From: DASSNU01 sp035701265
GTDB lineage: Bacteria > Gemmatimonadota > Gemmatimonadetes > Gemmatimonadales > Gemmatimonadaceae
Length of the DNA: 64,000 bases
NCBI GenBank assembly: GCA_035701265.1
Contig: DASSNU010000015.1
Coordinates: 308,481 to 372,480, forward strand
Direction: 5' to 3'
The translations under genes were made by a program, and so were the position numbers. Positions 1 to 8,720 of this stretch are shown piece by piece. How positions within the stretch are numbered: position 1 is the first letter of the stretch; every line of letters starts with the position of its first letter. Below the pieces are notes generated by a model. The model made no database searches. It saw nothing but the letters and a program-made list of their open reading frames with translations, and was not told the DNA's origin.

Positions 1-792
1 CGGGCCCGCGCGGAACTCGAGCGCGCGGTGCCCCTCGGCCAGCTCCTGCGGGGCCCCGTGCTCCCCGTCGGCTGTGGACGCGCCGATCACGCGTACTTCC
101 CCCGCGAACACGTTCTCCGCCCCCAGGAACTCGGCCACGTACGGCGACACCGGGCAGCGGAAGACGTCTTCCGGCGATCCGGATTGCAGCACGCGTCCAT
201 GGTCGAGGAGAATGGCCACGTCTCCCAGTAATCCAGCCTCGGTGAAGTCGTGCGTGACCTGCAGGACGGTCATCCCCTGTTCCCGGTGCAACGCGCGCAC
301 CTCCCGGCGCACGCGTGCGCGGCGCGACGGATCGAGCGCGCTGAACGGCTCGTCGAGCAGGAGGATGCGCGGCTCACGTGCCAGTGCGCGCGCGATCGCC
401 ACCATCTGCCGCTCGCCGCCGCTCAGACTGCGCACGTCGCGGTGCAGGAGGGGCGTCGCGACCAACCGCTCCGCCATGGTGCGCGCCACCACGCGCGACC
501 GCGCGCCGTAGGCGATGTTCTCCTCCACGCTCAGGTGCGGAAAGAGATATCCGTGCTGATAGACGAAGCCGACGTGCCGCGCTTCGGGGGCGAGCGCGGT
601 CGCGTCGCGCCCGTCGAGCAGCACGCGCCCACTCCGCGCGGCGACCACTCCCGCCAGTGTCTCCAGCAGTGTGGTCTTCCCCGAGCCCGCCGGACCGATC
701 ACCACTCCGTACCGTCCCGCGGGGACGGTGAAGCTCACGTCGCGCAGCTCGAACGCGCCGACGCGCGCGGAGAGGTTACGCGCCTCGATCAT
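1..792 (-). CDS. wtpC: Tungstate/molybdate ABC transporter ATP-binding protein, 3' end cut by window
   Basis: The reading frame is open from the ATG at 792 to the window edge, giving 264 residues with no stop. Walker A (GPAGSGKTT) is at residues 33-41, the ABC signature LSGGERQ at 123-129, Walker B LLLDEP at 144-149 and the switch histidine at 181. This is a complete nucleotide-binding domain, with the start of a C-terminal extension. It should hydrolyse ATP on the cytoplasmic face to drive oxyanion import. It lies 22 bp downstream of the permease gene and is the last gene of a binding protein-permease-ATPase operon. The substrate comes from the WtpA-like binding protein; molybdate is the alternative. 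Confidence 0.9.
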   Translation of the reverse strand, partial: MIEARNLSARVGAFELRDVSFTVPAGRYGVVIGPAGSGKTTLLETLAGVVAARSGRVLLDGRDATALAPEARHVGFVYQHGYLFPHLSVEENIAYGARSRVVARTMAERLVATPLLHRDVRSLSGGERQMVAIARALAREPRILLLDEPFSALDPSRRARVRREVRALHREQGMTVLQVTHDFTEAGLLGDVAILLDHGRVLQSGSPEDVFRCPVSPYVAEFLGAENVFAGEVRVIGASTADGEHGAPQELAEGHRALEFRAGP

Positions 793-814
793 TGCGGCGC
801 CGCTCCGGCGAGCG

Positions 815-1657
815 TCACGTCATGTCTCCCGCGCCGCGCTCGTAGCGCAGCGCGCGCAGCAGCGTGAGCGGCACGAGCGCGAGCAGCACGAGCACCGCCG
901 CCACCGGAAGTGCCTGCGGCAGTCCGAAGCTGGTGAAGCGATCGAAGCTCAGCACGCTCGCCACCTTGGGATTGTACGCGAGCACCACGATCGCACCGAA
1001 CTCGCTCACCGCACGCGCCCACATGACCACGGCGGCCGCCACCAAGCCACGCCGTGAGAGCGGAAGCGTGACGCGGCGGAAGACGCGCCAGCCGCGATCG
1101 CCGAGCGTGCGCGCGACGGCTTCGTAGCGCACGTCCACACGCGCGAACGCTTCGCGCGCGGCGCTCACGAAGAGCGGTGCGGAGACGAAGAGCATGGCGG
1201 CTACGATTCCCACGGGAGTGCCGACCACGCGCAGACCGACGCGGAGCGCCGCCTGTCCGACCACGCTCTCCCGGCCGAGCACGAGCAGGAGCGCAATGCC
1301 GGCCACCGGATGGGGGATGAGGAGCGGGAGGTCGATGATCGCGGCGAGCAATGCGTGTCCGCGAAAGCGCCGGCGCGCGAGCAGATACGCGACCGGCGTG
1401 CCGCCGAGCATGCCGAGGAGCGTGGCGACGGTCGCGGTGACGGCGGTGAGCAGGAGCGCGCCACGCAGCTCGGCATCGGTGCCCAGTTGGCGGAGTCCCT
1501 GCGTGCCTCCGGCGGCGACGATCCCCCCGATCGGCGCGACGAGAAAGAGCAGGAAGAGCGACGCAAGGAGCGCGACGACGATGCTCCCCACCGCGCGCGC
1601 CGCGGAACCGCGCGTGAGTCCGGCGCTGGCCGCGCGCGCATCGCTGTCCATGTGCAT
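815..1657 (-). CDS. wtpB: Tungstate/molybdate ABC transporter permease
   Basis: This 280-residue protein is very hydrophobic, with about six membrane segments. It carries the EAA-type cytoplasmic loop of binding-protein-dependent permeases around EAVARTLGDRGWRVFRRVTLP, where it would contact the ATPase. It would form the inner-membrane channel for tungstate or molybdate. Start codons cluster here (GTG 1660, ATG 1657, ATG 1651) and no clear ribosome binding site separates them; I chose the first ATG. The upstream binding-protein gene ends 16 bp before it and the ATPase follows after 22 bp, so the three genes are almost certainly co-transcribed. Confidence 0.88.
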   Translation of the reverse strand: MHMDSDARAASAGLTRGSAARAVGSIVVALLASLFLLFLVAPIGGIVAAGGTQGLRQLGTDAELRGALLLTAVTATVATLLGMLGGTPVAYLLARRRFRGHALLAAIIDLPLLIPHPVAGIALLLVLGRESVVGQAALRVGLRVVGTPVGIVAAMLFVSAPLFVSAAREAFARVDVRYEAVARTLGDRGWRVFRRVTLPLSRRGLVAAAVVMWARAVSEFGAIVVLAYNPKVASVLSFDRFTSFGLPQALPVAAVLVLLALVPLTLLRALRYERGAGDMT

Positions 1658-1673
1658 CACGGATGACAGGCGA

Positions 1674-2669
1674 TCAGGGCGTGGCGGCGGGCGTCGCGGT
1701 GGCGGAGACGATCTCCGCCGGCGCGCCGCTGCCTATCAGGATCGGCTCATCGAGCACATCGAGCCGCTCCGCGCGCAGGATCGCCTTGCCGCGGTCCGAC
1801 AGCAGGAACGCGGCGAACGCGCGTGCGACGGCCGGATGCGGCGCGTGCGTGGGGATCGAGAACGCGAAGATGATCGGCTGCCCGCGCATCTCGACCGTGT
1901 CCCCCGGTGTGCGTCCGGGGACGCGTACGGAGGCCATGGCATAGGTGGCGCTGTCGCCGGGCGAGCTCAGGTCGATGGCTGACGGGAGACGCACGGCGCG
2001 CAGTCCGGCCGCCTGGGCGACCGACTCGTACGACCAGATGTAGTCCAGCTCTCCCGCCTGCAGGAGCCCCACCAGGTCCGCCGACTTGGGGCGTACGTTG
2101 CGCGCCGGTGATGCTGCAAGGAGCTGTGCGGCGAGCCCGGGCTGATGGTAGTAGCGCTCCGCGAGCTGGAAGGTGAGCAGCGTGCGATAGCCGGCCGGGT
2201 CGAGCGCAGGGTCGGATCGCCCCACCTCCACGCCTGGGCGTTGCACGATGCGCCACCAGTTTGTGGAATCGATCTCCGACGCGCCGCGCGAGCGGTCGGT
2301 GTAGGCGATCACCATCCGGTTGCGCGCGAACTGCACGTACCAGCTCGTCTGGGATGGCATGAGGACCTTCGGGAAGATCTCGTCGTCGGCGAGCGCGATG
2401 ATGTCGGGGATCCTGTGCAGCTCGGTGAGCTTGCGCGCCGTCTCGAGGCTCCCCGCGTTTTCCTGCATCACGTGGGTGCCGCGCGTGACCGCGAAGGAAA
2501 TCAGGGCGGCGCGGAGCGGACGAGCAAGGCTCCCCGCATTGAACACCACCAGCGTGCCACCATCGTCGCCGGCCGCGTCTGCCGTGTCGCCGTTCGAGCG
2601 CTGCCCGCCGCCGCATGCGGCGAGCGCGAGCGCGCCGAGGAGCGCGGTGGCCGCTCGTGCGGCGTACAT
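1674..2669 (-). CDS. wtpA: Extracellular tungstate/molybdate-binding lipoprotein
   Basis: This 331-residue protein starts with a lipoprotein signal ending in LALAACGGG, so the mature protein would be lipid-anchored in the periplasm. The mature part begins FNAGSLARPLR. It has WtpA-type motifs such as WYVQFARNRMVIAYT and GRSDPALDPAGYRT; the second resembles the oxyanion-contacting segment of archaeal and bacterial tungstate-binding proteins. It would capture tungstate or molybdate and deliver it to the permease. The frame extends upstream to 2834, but only the ATG at 2669 puts the signal peptide at the N-terminus. It is first in the operon. Tungstate rather than molybdate is inferred from the motif style only. 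Confidence 0.87.
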   Translation of the reverse strand: MYAARAATALLGALALAACGGGQRSNGDTADAAGDDGGTLVVFNAGSLARPLRAALISFAVTRGTHVMQENAGSLETARKLTELHRIPDIIALADDEIFPKVLMPSQTSWYVQFARNRMVIAYTDRSRGASEIDSTNWWRIVQRPGVEVGRSDPALDPAGYRTLLTFQLAERYYHQPGLAAQLLAASPARNVRPKSADLVGLLQAGELDYIWSYESVAQAAGLRAVRLPSAIDLSSPGDSATYAMASVRVPGRTPGDTVEMRGQPIIFAFSIPTHAPHPAVARAFAAFLLSDRGKAILRAERLDVLDEPILIGSGAPAEIVSATATPAATP

Positions 2670-2877
2670 CGGACGCCACGTAGTGCCCCGTGTGTGGAGC
2701 GCCGGCCGGGGGCGCGCGGTAATCCGCAGGCGCCGGCGCGGAGCGATCGCGCGGGCCGCCGCGCGCGCACGCGCGCCTGTCGCGCTGCCATGGAGCGCGG
2801 AGCGCCGCGAGCGATCTCGGGTCGTACTGGCCACCTCACACCTCCCACACGCACGGGTCCGTGCACCGGTGGCGCGC

Positions 2878-2900
2878 CGCGGAGCGCGGCATGCTCCGCG
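2878..2900 (-). terminator. Hairpin after the porin gene
   Basis: A perfect 8-bp stem (CGCGGAGC at 2878-2885 with GCTCCGCG at 2893-2900) and a 7-nt loop lie just downstream of the porin stop codon, in the 256-bp gap before wtpA. There is no T tract, so termination is inferred from position. Confidence 0.4.
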
Positions 2901-2925
2901 CCCGCAGGCGCGGTGGACTCGCGCG

Positions 2926-3999
2926 TCAGAAGATGCCGATCACCTGGATCTGCAGCTCGTCGGCGTCGCTCACCGGATCGCGCGTCTTCAGGATGTAGTC
3001 GATCTGCGTCCGGACGTGCTCCTGCAACGTCACGACATTGATGCCGAAGGTCGTGTGCGTCAATTGCTGATCGATGCGCGGACCGAGGGTCGGTGTGCTG
3101 ACCGTGTGCACCTGCTCCCACTTGAGCACCGGTTGCAACCAGGGACGCAGCTTGAAGAGCGCGAGGGCGTATCCGCCGCTCCCATCGAGCGGCACGCCGT
3201 CGTCGCCCGGACCGTTGCGGCGGAGCACCTCTCCCTGCACGATCCACCGACCCGAGATCCAGGTGGCGTCGTACCCCCACCGGTGATCGCCGCCCTGCCC
3301 CAGCCACTTCACCGCCACCGCGAGATCGCTGAACGGCAGGAGCGTGAGCCGCCCGATCGCCATCTGCTTGCCGTCGGCGTTGGTCGTGGTGTTGTCACCC
3401 TCGCCGTTCACCAGCGCGCCCGCGAGTCTGAAATGCCGTCCATCGCGCACCTCGCCCATGACACCGATGTCCCGCTTGGTGGAGAGCAGCTCCACCGCCT
3501 CCGAGCGCACCGTGGTGGGGAGCGTGGAGAAGGGGCTCAGGTACTCCACCGAGAAGGGCGTCTTGAACTGTCCGACGATGAGCGTGGGGTGCAGCCGCGA
3601 CCGCGTAGTGTCGGGATCGGCGATCTGCACATAGGCATCGGTGAGCACGAACGACGGCACGGTGTCGGCGCTGGTGTTCCCGATCGCAGCGAGATCGCCC
3701 TGGAAGCGGAGCGCCAGGAACGGCACCGGCCGCGTCTGTATCGTCAGCCGCGCGCGCTCCACGGTGAACGTGGACGTGTCGTCGCGGATTCGCTCGCGCA
3801 CCACCAGGTACCCGCCGAAGTCGATCCCGATCGGGATGTTGTTCATGCGCAGCACGGGGGACGGCGTGAGCGGATGCTGGGCGAGCAGCGGACGTACGGG
3901 CGCAGCGGCCATCACTGCGGCGAGCACGGCAAGAGTGACGCGCACGACGGGCGAGACGCGCGATGGGCTGGCGGTCGTACGGAACGGGCGAATGTGCAC
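2926..3999 (-). CDS. Phosphate-selective-type outer membrane porin
   Basis: The protein has 357 residues with a cleavable signal peptide (about residues 1-41, ending in LLAQ). It has alternating beta-strand patterns throughout and ends in Phe, as expected of an outer membrane barrel. The pattern of a D-F-G-G-Y strand followed by VERARLTIQTRP and VGQFKTPFSVEY resembles porins of the OprO/OprP group, which pass anions. It precedes wtpABC on the same strand with a 256-bp gap, so it may supply oxyanions to that transporter, although a hairpin between them argues for separate transcripts. The start is GTG, with GGAG nine bases upstream. The ligand is inferred. Confidence 0.75.
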   Translation of the reverse strand: MHIRPFRTTASPSRVSPVVRVTLAVLAAVMAAAPVRPLLAQHPLTPSPVLRMNNIPIGIDFGGYLVVRERIRDDTSTFTVERARLTIQTRPVPFLALRFQGDLAAIGNTSADTVPSFVLTDAYVQIADPDTTRSRLHPTLIVGQFKTPFSVEYLSPFSTLPTTVRSEAVELLSTKRDIGVMGEVRDGRHFRLAGALVNGEGDNTTTNADGKQMAIGRLTLLPFSDLAVAVKWLGQGGDHRWGYDATWISGRWIVQGEVLRRNGPGDDGVPLDGSGGYALALFKLRPWLQPVLKWEQVHTVSTPTLGPRIDQQLTHTTFGINVVTLQEHVRTQIDYILKTRDPVSDADELQIQVIGIF

Positions 4000-4319
4000 C
4001 AGGCTGGCTCCGCAGGTGGGAGGCTGCGCGCGGAAGGACTCGACGTGGCGGGACTGGGGAATATCCCCAGCACCGGCGTGCCGTGCAAGGCGGCGCGACC
4101 GTATCGGGGCGACATGAGGAGGATGGATGAGCGGCGCGGGACGTCACACCCTGCCGCACGCGCGCATCTGCATGGGGCGTGTACCGGCGCGCGTGACCAG
4201 CGCGGCGTGTGGCGCGTCTCCGCCTCGTGTGGCGCCATCGCGCTGGCGTGTCGAGATGCCGACGCGGAGCGCGGTGCGCCCGCCGTCCTCCCGCGCCAGC
4301 CGTCCCGCACGCCACCCCG
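4000..4319. other. Intergenic region between porin and ABC exporter
   Basis: These 320 bp separate the divergent porin and exporter genes and should carry both promoters. I see no convincing promoter hexamers, repeats or RNA motif, and no coding signal beyond chance frames. Confidence 0.5.
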
Positions 4320-5294
4320 ATGACCCCACTCGCCGTCGAGCTGCAGCACGTGGTGAAGCGGTTCCGGCATCACGTCGCCGTGGACGACCTGTCGCTCGCC
4401 GTGCCCGTGGGGACGGTGTACGGCCTGCTCGGTCCCAACGGCGCCGGGAAGACGAGCACCATCCGGATGCTCCTCAACATCATCGCGCCCGACGCCGGCC
4501 GCATCGCCATCCTGGGCGCGGCGCCGTCACAGCCGGGGATCCTCGACCGCGTGGGATATCTCCCCGAGGAACGCGGCCTCTATCGCACGATGCGCGTGCG
4601 GGACGTGCTGCGCTTCCTCGCCCGCCTCAAAGGGCTCCGCCGCGACACGGCCGACGCGCGCATCGAGCGCTGGCTGGAGCGACTCGAGTTGCGCGGCAAC
4701 GGCATCGACTGGGGGCGTGCGCGCGTGGACGAGCTGTCGCGTGGCATGCAGCAGAAGGTGCAGTTCATCGGCACGCTGCTGCACGATCCCGAGCTCGTCA
4801 TCCTCGATGAGCCGTTCAGTGGTCTCGATCCGGTGAATGCGCAGGTGTTGAAGGACAGCGTGGTGGAGCTCGCGCGGCGCGGGAAGACGGTGCTGTTCAG
4901 CACGCACGTGATGGACAACGCCGAACGCATGTGCGACGCCGTGTGCATCGTCGCCGGCGGGCGGGCGATCCGCGACGGCACCGTCGCATCGCTCAAGGAG
5001 GCGCACGGGGGGCGACACGTCGAGCTCACGCTGCTCGCCGACGCCGGCGACGCCGGCGTCGCGACAATGGCGGTGCTGTCCGACCGGACGCTCGTGGAGC
5101 GCGTGGATGACTACGGCCGCTCCATGTCGGTGGAGCTCCGTGCGGGCGCCGACGCGCAGCAGCTGCTGCGGCACTTGGTGGACGCGGGCGCGCAGATCGA
5201 GCGGTTCGAGATGGTGCGGCCATCGCTCAGGCGCATCTTCCTGGACGCAGTGGGCGCTGCCGGTACCGCCCCCGAGATGAGCGGCCATGGATAA
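4320..5294 (+). CDS. ABC-2 type transporter ATP-binding protein (NatA-like)
   Basis: This 324-residue protein has a complete nucleotide-binding domain: Walker A LLGPNGAGKTST near residues 36-47, signature LSRGMQQK, Walker B LVILDEPFSGLD and a switch His in STHVMDNAERMC. A C-terminal domain of about 90 residues (DUF4162 type) follows, as in NatA and related exporters. It powers the permease encoded next, with which it overlaps by 8 bp (stop TAA 5292-5294, next ATG 5287). The start was placed at the ATG at 4320, where family homology begins. Substrate cannot be read from sequence; sodium, drug or peptide export are all possible. Confidence 0.9.
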   Translation: MTPLAVELQHVVKRFRHHVAVDDLSLAVPVGTVYGLLGPNGAGKTSTIRMLLNIIAPDAGRIAILGAAPSQPGILDRVGYLPEERGLYRTMRVRDVLRFLARLKGLRRDTADARIERWLERLELRGNGIDWGRARVDELSRGMQQKVQFIGTLLHDPELVILDEPFSGLDPVNAQVLKDSVVELARRGKTVLFSTHVMDNAERMCDAVCIVAGGRAIRDGTVASLKEAHGGRHVELTLLADAGDAGVATMAVLSDRTLVERVDDYGRSMSVELRAGADAQQLLRHLVDAGAQIERFEMVRPSLRRIFLDAVGAAGTAPEMSGHG

Positions 5295-6573
5295 GCTCTG
5301 GGCGATCTTCGCGCGCGAGTACGTCGAGCGCGTGCGCTCCAGGTGGTTCATCGCGAGCACGCTCTTCGCGCCGCTCATCCTGGGGAGCGTCATCTTCCTC
5401 CCGCCCTGGCTGGCGTCGCAGAGCAAGCCCTCGGCCGACGTGGCGCGGATCGTGATCGTCGACGCCACCGGCACATCGCTCGGCCGCCGCGTGGCGGCAC
5501 ATCTCAACGGCGGCATCACCGGCGACACGACGCGCACACAGGTTCGCACCGTGGCGCCCGCGCAGCTCGCGGCGGCCGAGTCGCTGGCCACTGCGGACAT
5601 CCTCTCGCATCGCGTGCGCGGCACGCTCGTGCTCGATGCCGGCACGGTGGCCGGCGTGCAGGCGCGCTACGCCGGTACCAACGCCACCGCGGCCAACGAC
5701 ATGGCCGCCATCCGTGACGCGGTCCGTCAGGAGGTGTTGGCGCTCCGTCTCGAACAGGCCGGCGTCTCACCCTCCGATGCGGCGACGCTCACGCGGCTCG
5801 ACGTGAAGCTCGTCGCCAACCGGGTGACCGAGAGCGGGCAGAGCGGGCGCGGCGACGTCAATCTCCTGTTCGCGTTCGCCATCGCGATCGTGCTCTACCT
5901 GTCGATCTTCATCTACGGTCAGAACGTGATGCGCGGCGTGCTGGAGGAGAAGCAGTCCCGCGTGGCCGAGGTGGTGGTGTCGAGCGTGCCGGCCACGCGG
6001 CTGCTGCAGGGAAAGGTGCTCGGCGTGGGCGCGGTGGGACTCACGCAGATCGTGCTCTGGCTGGGAGGCTCGTTCCTGCTCTTCGAGCATCGCTCCACCA
6101 TCCTGGAGATGCTGGGGCTCACGAGCATCGACCTCGCCATTCCCGCGCTCTCGCTACGGCTCGGCGTGTTCCTCGTGCTCTACTTTCTGCTCGGCTACCT
6201 GTTCTACGCCGCGCTGTTCGCGGCGGTCGGCGCGCTCGTCTCCAGCGAGCAGGAGGCGCAGCAGGTGCAGCTTCCGGTGGCCTTGCTGCTGGTGACGAGC
6301 GCGCTCTTCATCCAACCGATCCTCATCGCTCCCGAGGGGACGGTAGCGCGCACGATCTCGTGGATTCCGTTCGCCGCGCCGATCGCGATGCCGCTCCGCC
6401 TGAGCGTGGCGCCCATCTCCGGCGCACAGCTCGCCGGATCGCTCCTTGCGCTCGCGGCGAGCTGCTACGTGGCGATCTGGATCGCCGCGCGGATCTACCG
6501 CGTGGGGCTGCTCATGTACGGCAAGCGGCCGGCGTGGCGGGAGATTCGTCGTTGGGTGTGGTACAGCGAGTGA
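5287..6573 (+). CDS. ABC-2 type transporter permease (NatB/YhaP-like)
   Basis: The protein has 428 residues. An N-terminal membrane segment (about residues 22-42) is followed by a large extracytoplasmic domain and then five to six membrane segments from about residue 195 to 410. This is the layout of the ABC2_membrane_3 permeases such as NatB and YhaP. The motif GVLEEKQSRVAEVVVSSV in the first cytoplasmic loop after the extracytoplasmic domain is typical of the group. The gene overlaps its ATPase partner and is followed by a strong hairpin, so the pair forms a two-gene operon. The exported substrate is unknown. Confidence 0.88.
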   Translation: MDKLWAIFAREYVERVRSRWFIASTLFAPLILGSVIFLPPWLASQSKPSADVARIVIVDATGTSLGRRVAAHLNGGITGDTTRTQVRTVAPAQLAAAESLATADILSHRVRGTLVLDAGTVAGVQARYAGTNATAANDMAAIRDAVRQEVLALRLEQAGVSPSDAATLTRLDVKLVANRVTESGQSGRGDVNLLFAFAIAIVLYLSIFIYGQNVMRGVLEEKQSRVAEVVVSSVPATRLLQGKVLGVGAVGLTQIVLWLGGSFLLFEHRSTILEMLGLTSIDLAIPALSLRLGVFLVLYFLLGYLFYAALFAAVGALVSSEQEAQQVQLPVALLLVTSALFIQPILIAPEGTVARTISWIPFAAPIAMPLRLSVAPISGAQLAGSLLALAASCYVAIWIAARIYRVGLLMYGKRPAWREIRRWVWYSE

Positions 6574-6601
6574 GCAGGACGCGCGCCACGGGGTGACGCA
6601 C

Positions 6602-6627
6602 GAAGGGCGCCTCCCAGGGCGCCCTTC
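6602..6627 (+). terminator. Hairpin terminator after the ABC-2 exporter operon
   Basis: A perfect 10-bp GC-rich stem (GAAGGGCGCC at 6602-6611, GGCGCCCTTC at 6618-6627) with a 6-nt loop lies between convergent genes, 29 bp after the permease stop. No U tract follows, as is common in this window, so it may serve both strands. Confidence 0.6.
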
Positions 6628-6660
6628 AGCATCGTCCGGCGTGCGCACCGCAGGCGCGGC

Positions 6661-7044
6661 TTACACGTCGTTCCGCCGCCCGTTGCCGCGTTCGGTGTGC
6701 GGGGCTCCCACCGCCTCCTTCAGCTCGTCCACCCAGCGATCGACCTGTCGGTTGAGCGCCTCGCTCGCGCCGTCGATCACGCGCGCCGCTGCCTCGTCCA
6801 GCAGTTGTCCGAGACGCGAGCCGGCGCCCTGCGTTGCGGCCACCGTCGCCGCCGCGGCCTTGGCGTCCGCGCCGGAGCGGGCCAGCAACGCTCCCGCCCC
6901 GGCTGCAAGCGCGAGCGCGGGCCAGGGGTGATCGCGCACGATCTGCAGCACGTTCACCTTCCGCTCGAGCTCCGCCAACGTGTCCGCCATGCGCTCGCGT
7001 GTCAGCTCGATGTCCCGGCGGACGTCAGCTGTCGTTTCAGCCAT
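6661..7044 (-). CDS. DUF3618-type membrane-associated protein
   Basis: This 127-residue protein starts with a charged helix containing DIELTRERMADTLAELERKV, the pattern of DUF3618 proteins. A short hydrophobic segment follows (about residues 41-58, WPALALAAGAGALLARS), then an amphipathic C-terminal helix. It is the third gene of a tightly overlapping set with the holin-X-like and YqjD-like genes: its start lies 43 bp inside the preceding gene. By position it matches yqjK of the E. coli yqjDEK cluster, but the similarity is only in size and layout. It is probably an inner-membrane stress protein of unknown role. Confidence 0.75.
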   Translation of the reverse strand: MAETTADVRRDIELTRERMADTLAELERKVNVLQIVRDHPWPALALAAGAGALLARSGADAKAAAATVAATQGAGSRLGQLLDEAAARVIDGASEALNRQVDRWVDELKEAVGAPHTERGNGRRNDV

Positions 7045-7421
7045 TCCCTGTCCTCCCTCAGCGTCGCCACCGTCTCATCCGGCTCCAGCCGCTCGGGCTG
7101 AAGGAGCGTCTTCCCCCGCCACGCCGCCCACGCCGCGATGGCGCCCAGCGCGGCGGTCACGATGAGCGCGGCAAGCCAGTAGCGATCGCGTAGCCATGCA
7201 TCGCCCAGGAGCAGGATCACGCCGGTGAGCACCGCCATCGCGCCAACGAGCGCGAGCACCGCACCGGTGATCGTGAGCCCCGATCCCACCGCCACGCCGC
7301 GCGCGACGTCTTGCACCTCGAGTCGCGCGAGCCGCAGCTCGTGGCGCAGCAGGCGCGAACCGCCGTCTCCCAGGTCCTTCAGCAGCTCGCCGACGCCGCG
7401 GCGCCCATCACGACGCGCCAT
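7002..7421 (-). CDS. Phage-holin-3-6/YqjE-like membrane protein
   Basis: The protein has 139 residues. An N-terminal amphipathic part (LLKDLGDGGSRLLRHELRLARLE) precedes two closely spaced membrane helices (about residues 45-70 and 78-98), then a charged tail. This is the pattern of the holin-X family (PF07332), which includes E. coli YqjE. Start choice: GGAGGAGACGAGGAGC precedes the ATG at 7421, a very strong ribosome binding site. An upstream in-frame start at 7469 would run through simple repeat sequence. The gene overlaps the YqjD-like gene by 14 bp, suggesting translational coupling. Confidence 0.78.
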   Translation of the reverse strand: MARRDGRRGVGELLKDLGDGGSRLLRHELRLARLEVQDVARGVAVGSGLTITGAVLALVGAMAVLTGVILLLGDAWLRDRYWLAALIVTAALGAIAAWAAWRGKTLLQPERLEPDETVATLREDREWLKRQLTSAGTSS

Positions 7422-7956
7422 GCTCCTCGTCTCCTCCCCCTCCCCCTCCCCCTCCACCGCGCAGCGCACGTCCCACCACGTACCCCAGTCCGAGCGCGGC
7501 CAGGAGCGCCTTCCCCGGATGCCGTTTCACCGCACCCTCCACGCTGCTCTGCATCGACTGCAGGTCGTTCGTCCGCATCCACGTGGCCGTCTTCTCCATC
7601 CCGCGCGCCACCGCGTCGGTGGCCTTGTCCATCTGCGACGGCGCTCCGGGCGCTACACCCGCCGCCGCGCCGTCGGCCACGGACTCCGTCATGGAATCCG
7701 CCCGGTGGCGCAGCTTGCGCGCCCCCGCATCCAGCTTGTCGGCCAGCGAGTTCTTCATCTCGTGCGCCCTCTCTCCGGCCCGGCCCAGCTTCTCCTTCCC
7801 GCGCTCGACCGCGCGCGCCATGGGACGCTCCTGGTCGGAGGCGACTCGCTCTCCCGCCGGTGCATTGGACGCGCTCTCGGACGCGGTGTTGGCTGGTCCC
7901 GCCGCGCTGGGCGCGGACACATCGTCCTCTCGCGGGGTGATGGGATTCCGCTCCAT
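7408..7956 (-). CDS. YqjD/ElaB-like membrane-anchored stress protein
   Basis: This 182-residue protein has a polar, disordered N-terminus, a helical middle with repeated charged heptads (about residues 50-150), then HPGKALLAALGLGYVVGRALR, which fits the C-terminal membrane anchor with glycine spacing seen in ElaB/YqjD proteins. It ends in a run of nine glycines encoded by a G-rich simple repeat. The ATG at 7956 has GAGGAG seven bases upstream. It leads a three-gene overlapping operon. E. coli YqjD binds ribosomes in stationary phase; that role is only a possibility here. Confidence 0.7.
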   Translation of the reverse strand: MERNPITPREDDVSAPSAAGPANTASESASNAPAGERVASDQERPMARAVERGKEKLGRAGERAHEMKNSLADKLDAGARKLRHRADSMTESVADGAAAGVAPGAPSQMDKATDAVARGMEKTATWMRTNDLQSMQSSVEGAVKRHPGKALLAALGLGYVVGRALRGGGGGGGGGDEEHGAS

Positions 7957-8071
7957 ATGCAACTCCTCGCTCTGCGTAGGACACGAGCGGCGTGCACGCG
8001 TCGTGCCAACCACGGCACGTACGCGCGGGTGAGCAACACGCGCACCGCGCGGCGAGCACGGAGCGGCGGAA

Positions 8072-8116
8072 CGGCATGCGGGGTGGCGCGCCTCGAGCGC
8101 ACCACCCCGCATGCCG
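8072..8116 (-). terminator. Strong hairpin downstream of the bacilliredoxin gene
   Basis: A perfect 15-bp stem (8072-8086 with 8102-8116, core GCATGCGGGGTGG) closes a 15-nt loop, 20 bp past the bacilliredoxin stop and 116 bp before the YqjD-like start. It is well placed as an intrinsic terminator, without a T run. Confidence 0.65.
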
Positions 8117-8135
8117 CCGCCAGTGGAGGCGGGTG

Positions 8136-8552
8136 TCAGCAGTAGCGGTCGAACGCCGCCGTGAGATCCTGTGCGATGGCGTCCGCGCTCCGTCCTTCGA
8201 TCTGGTGGCGCTCCAGCATGAAGACGGTCTTGCCGTCGCGGAGCAGCGCGATCTGCGGCGACGACGGCGGATAGCCGGTGAAATAGCTGCGCGCGCGCGC
8301 GGTGGCATCCATGTCCTGGCCGGCGAACACGGTCGTCAGCTTCTCCGGCCGCTTGGCGTGCTGCAGCGCGAGCGCCACCGCGGGGCGGGCGTTCCGCGCC
8401 GCGCATCCGCAAATCGAATTCACCACCACCAGCGTGGTCTCCCCGCCGTTGCCCAATTGGGCGTCCACGTCCGCCGGCGTCTTCATCTCCACCACGCCCA
8501 GGCGCGTCAACTCGGCGCGCATCGGCGCGACCATCCGTTCATCGTACGGCAT
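8136..8552 (-). CDS. BrxA/BrxB family bacilliredoxin
   Basis: The protein has 138 residues, the usual size for the family. It has the diagnostic CGC motif at residues 48-50 (VNSICGCAARNARPAV) on a thioredoxin-like fold and the family pattern TVFAGQDMDATARARSYFTGYPPSSPQ (given in part). Bacilliredoxins remove low-molecular-weight thiols, such as bacillithiol, from mixed disulfides on cytoplasmic proteins after oxidative stress. The ATG at 8552 has AAGGAG seven bases upstream. It sits in a run of stress and redox genes (GroES-like, OsmC). Whether this organism makes bacillithiol cannot be told from the window. Confidence 0.92.
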   Translation of the reverse strand: MPYDERMVAPMRAELTRLGVVEMKTPADVDAQLGNGGETTLVVVNSICGCAARNARPAVALALQHAKRPEKLTTVFAGQDMDATARARSYFTGYPPSSPQIALLRDGKTVFMLERHQIEGRSADAIAQDLTAAFDRYC

Positions 8553-8720
8553 CTCGCTCCTTCTCCTGTGATCTCGATCCTCAGTCTGCGTTCTCGTTCA
8601 CTCTCGCGACGCCATCACGGCGACTGCACGCTCCACGGTGCGCCCTGTGACGCGCCCGGCACGGCCACGTGATGCTCCGCATTGCGCTCCGCTCCCCGCA
8701 CACCGTGCGCACGGATCCGG

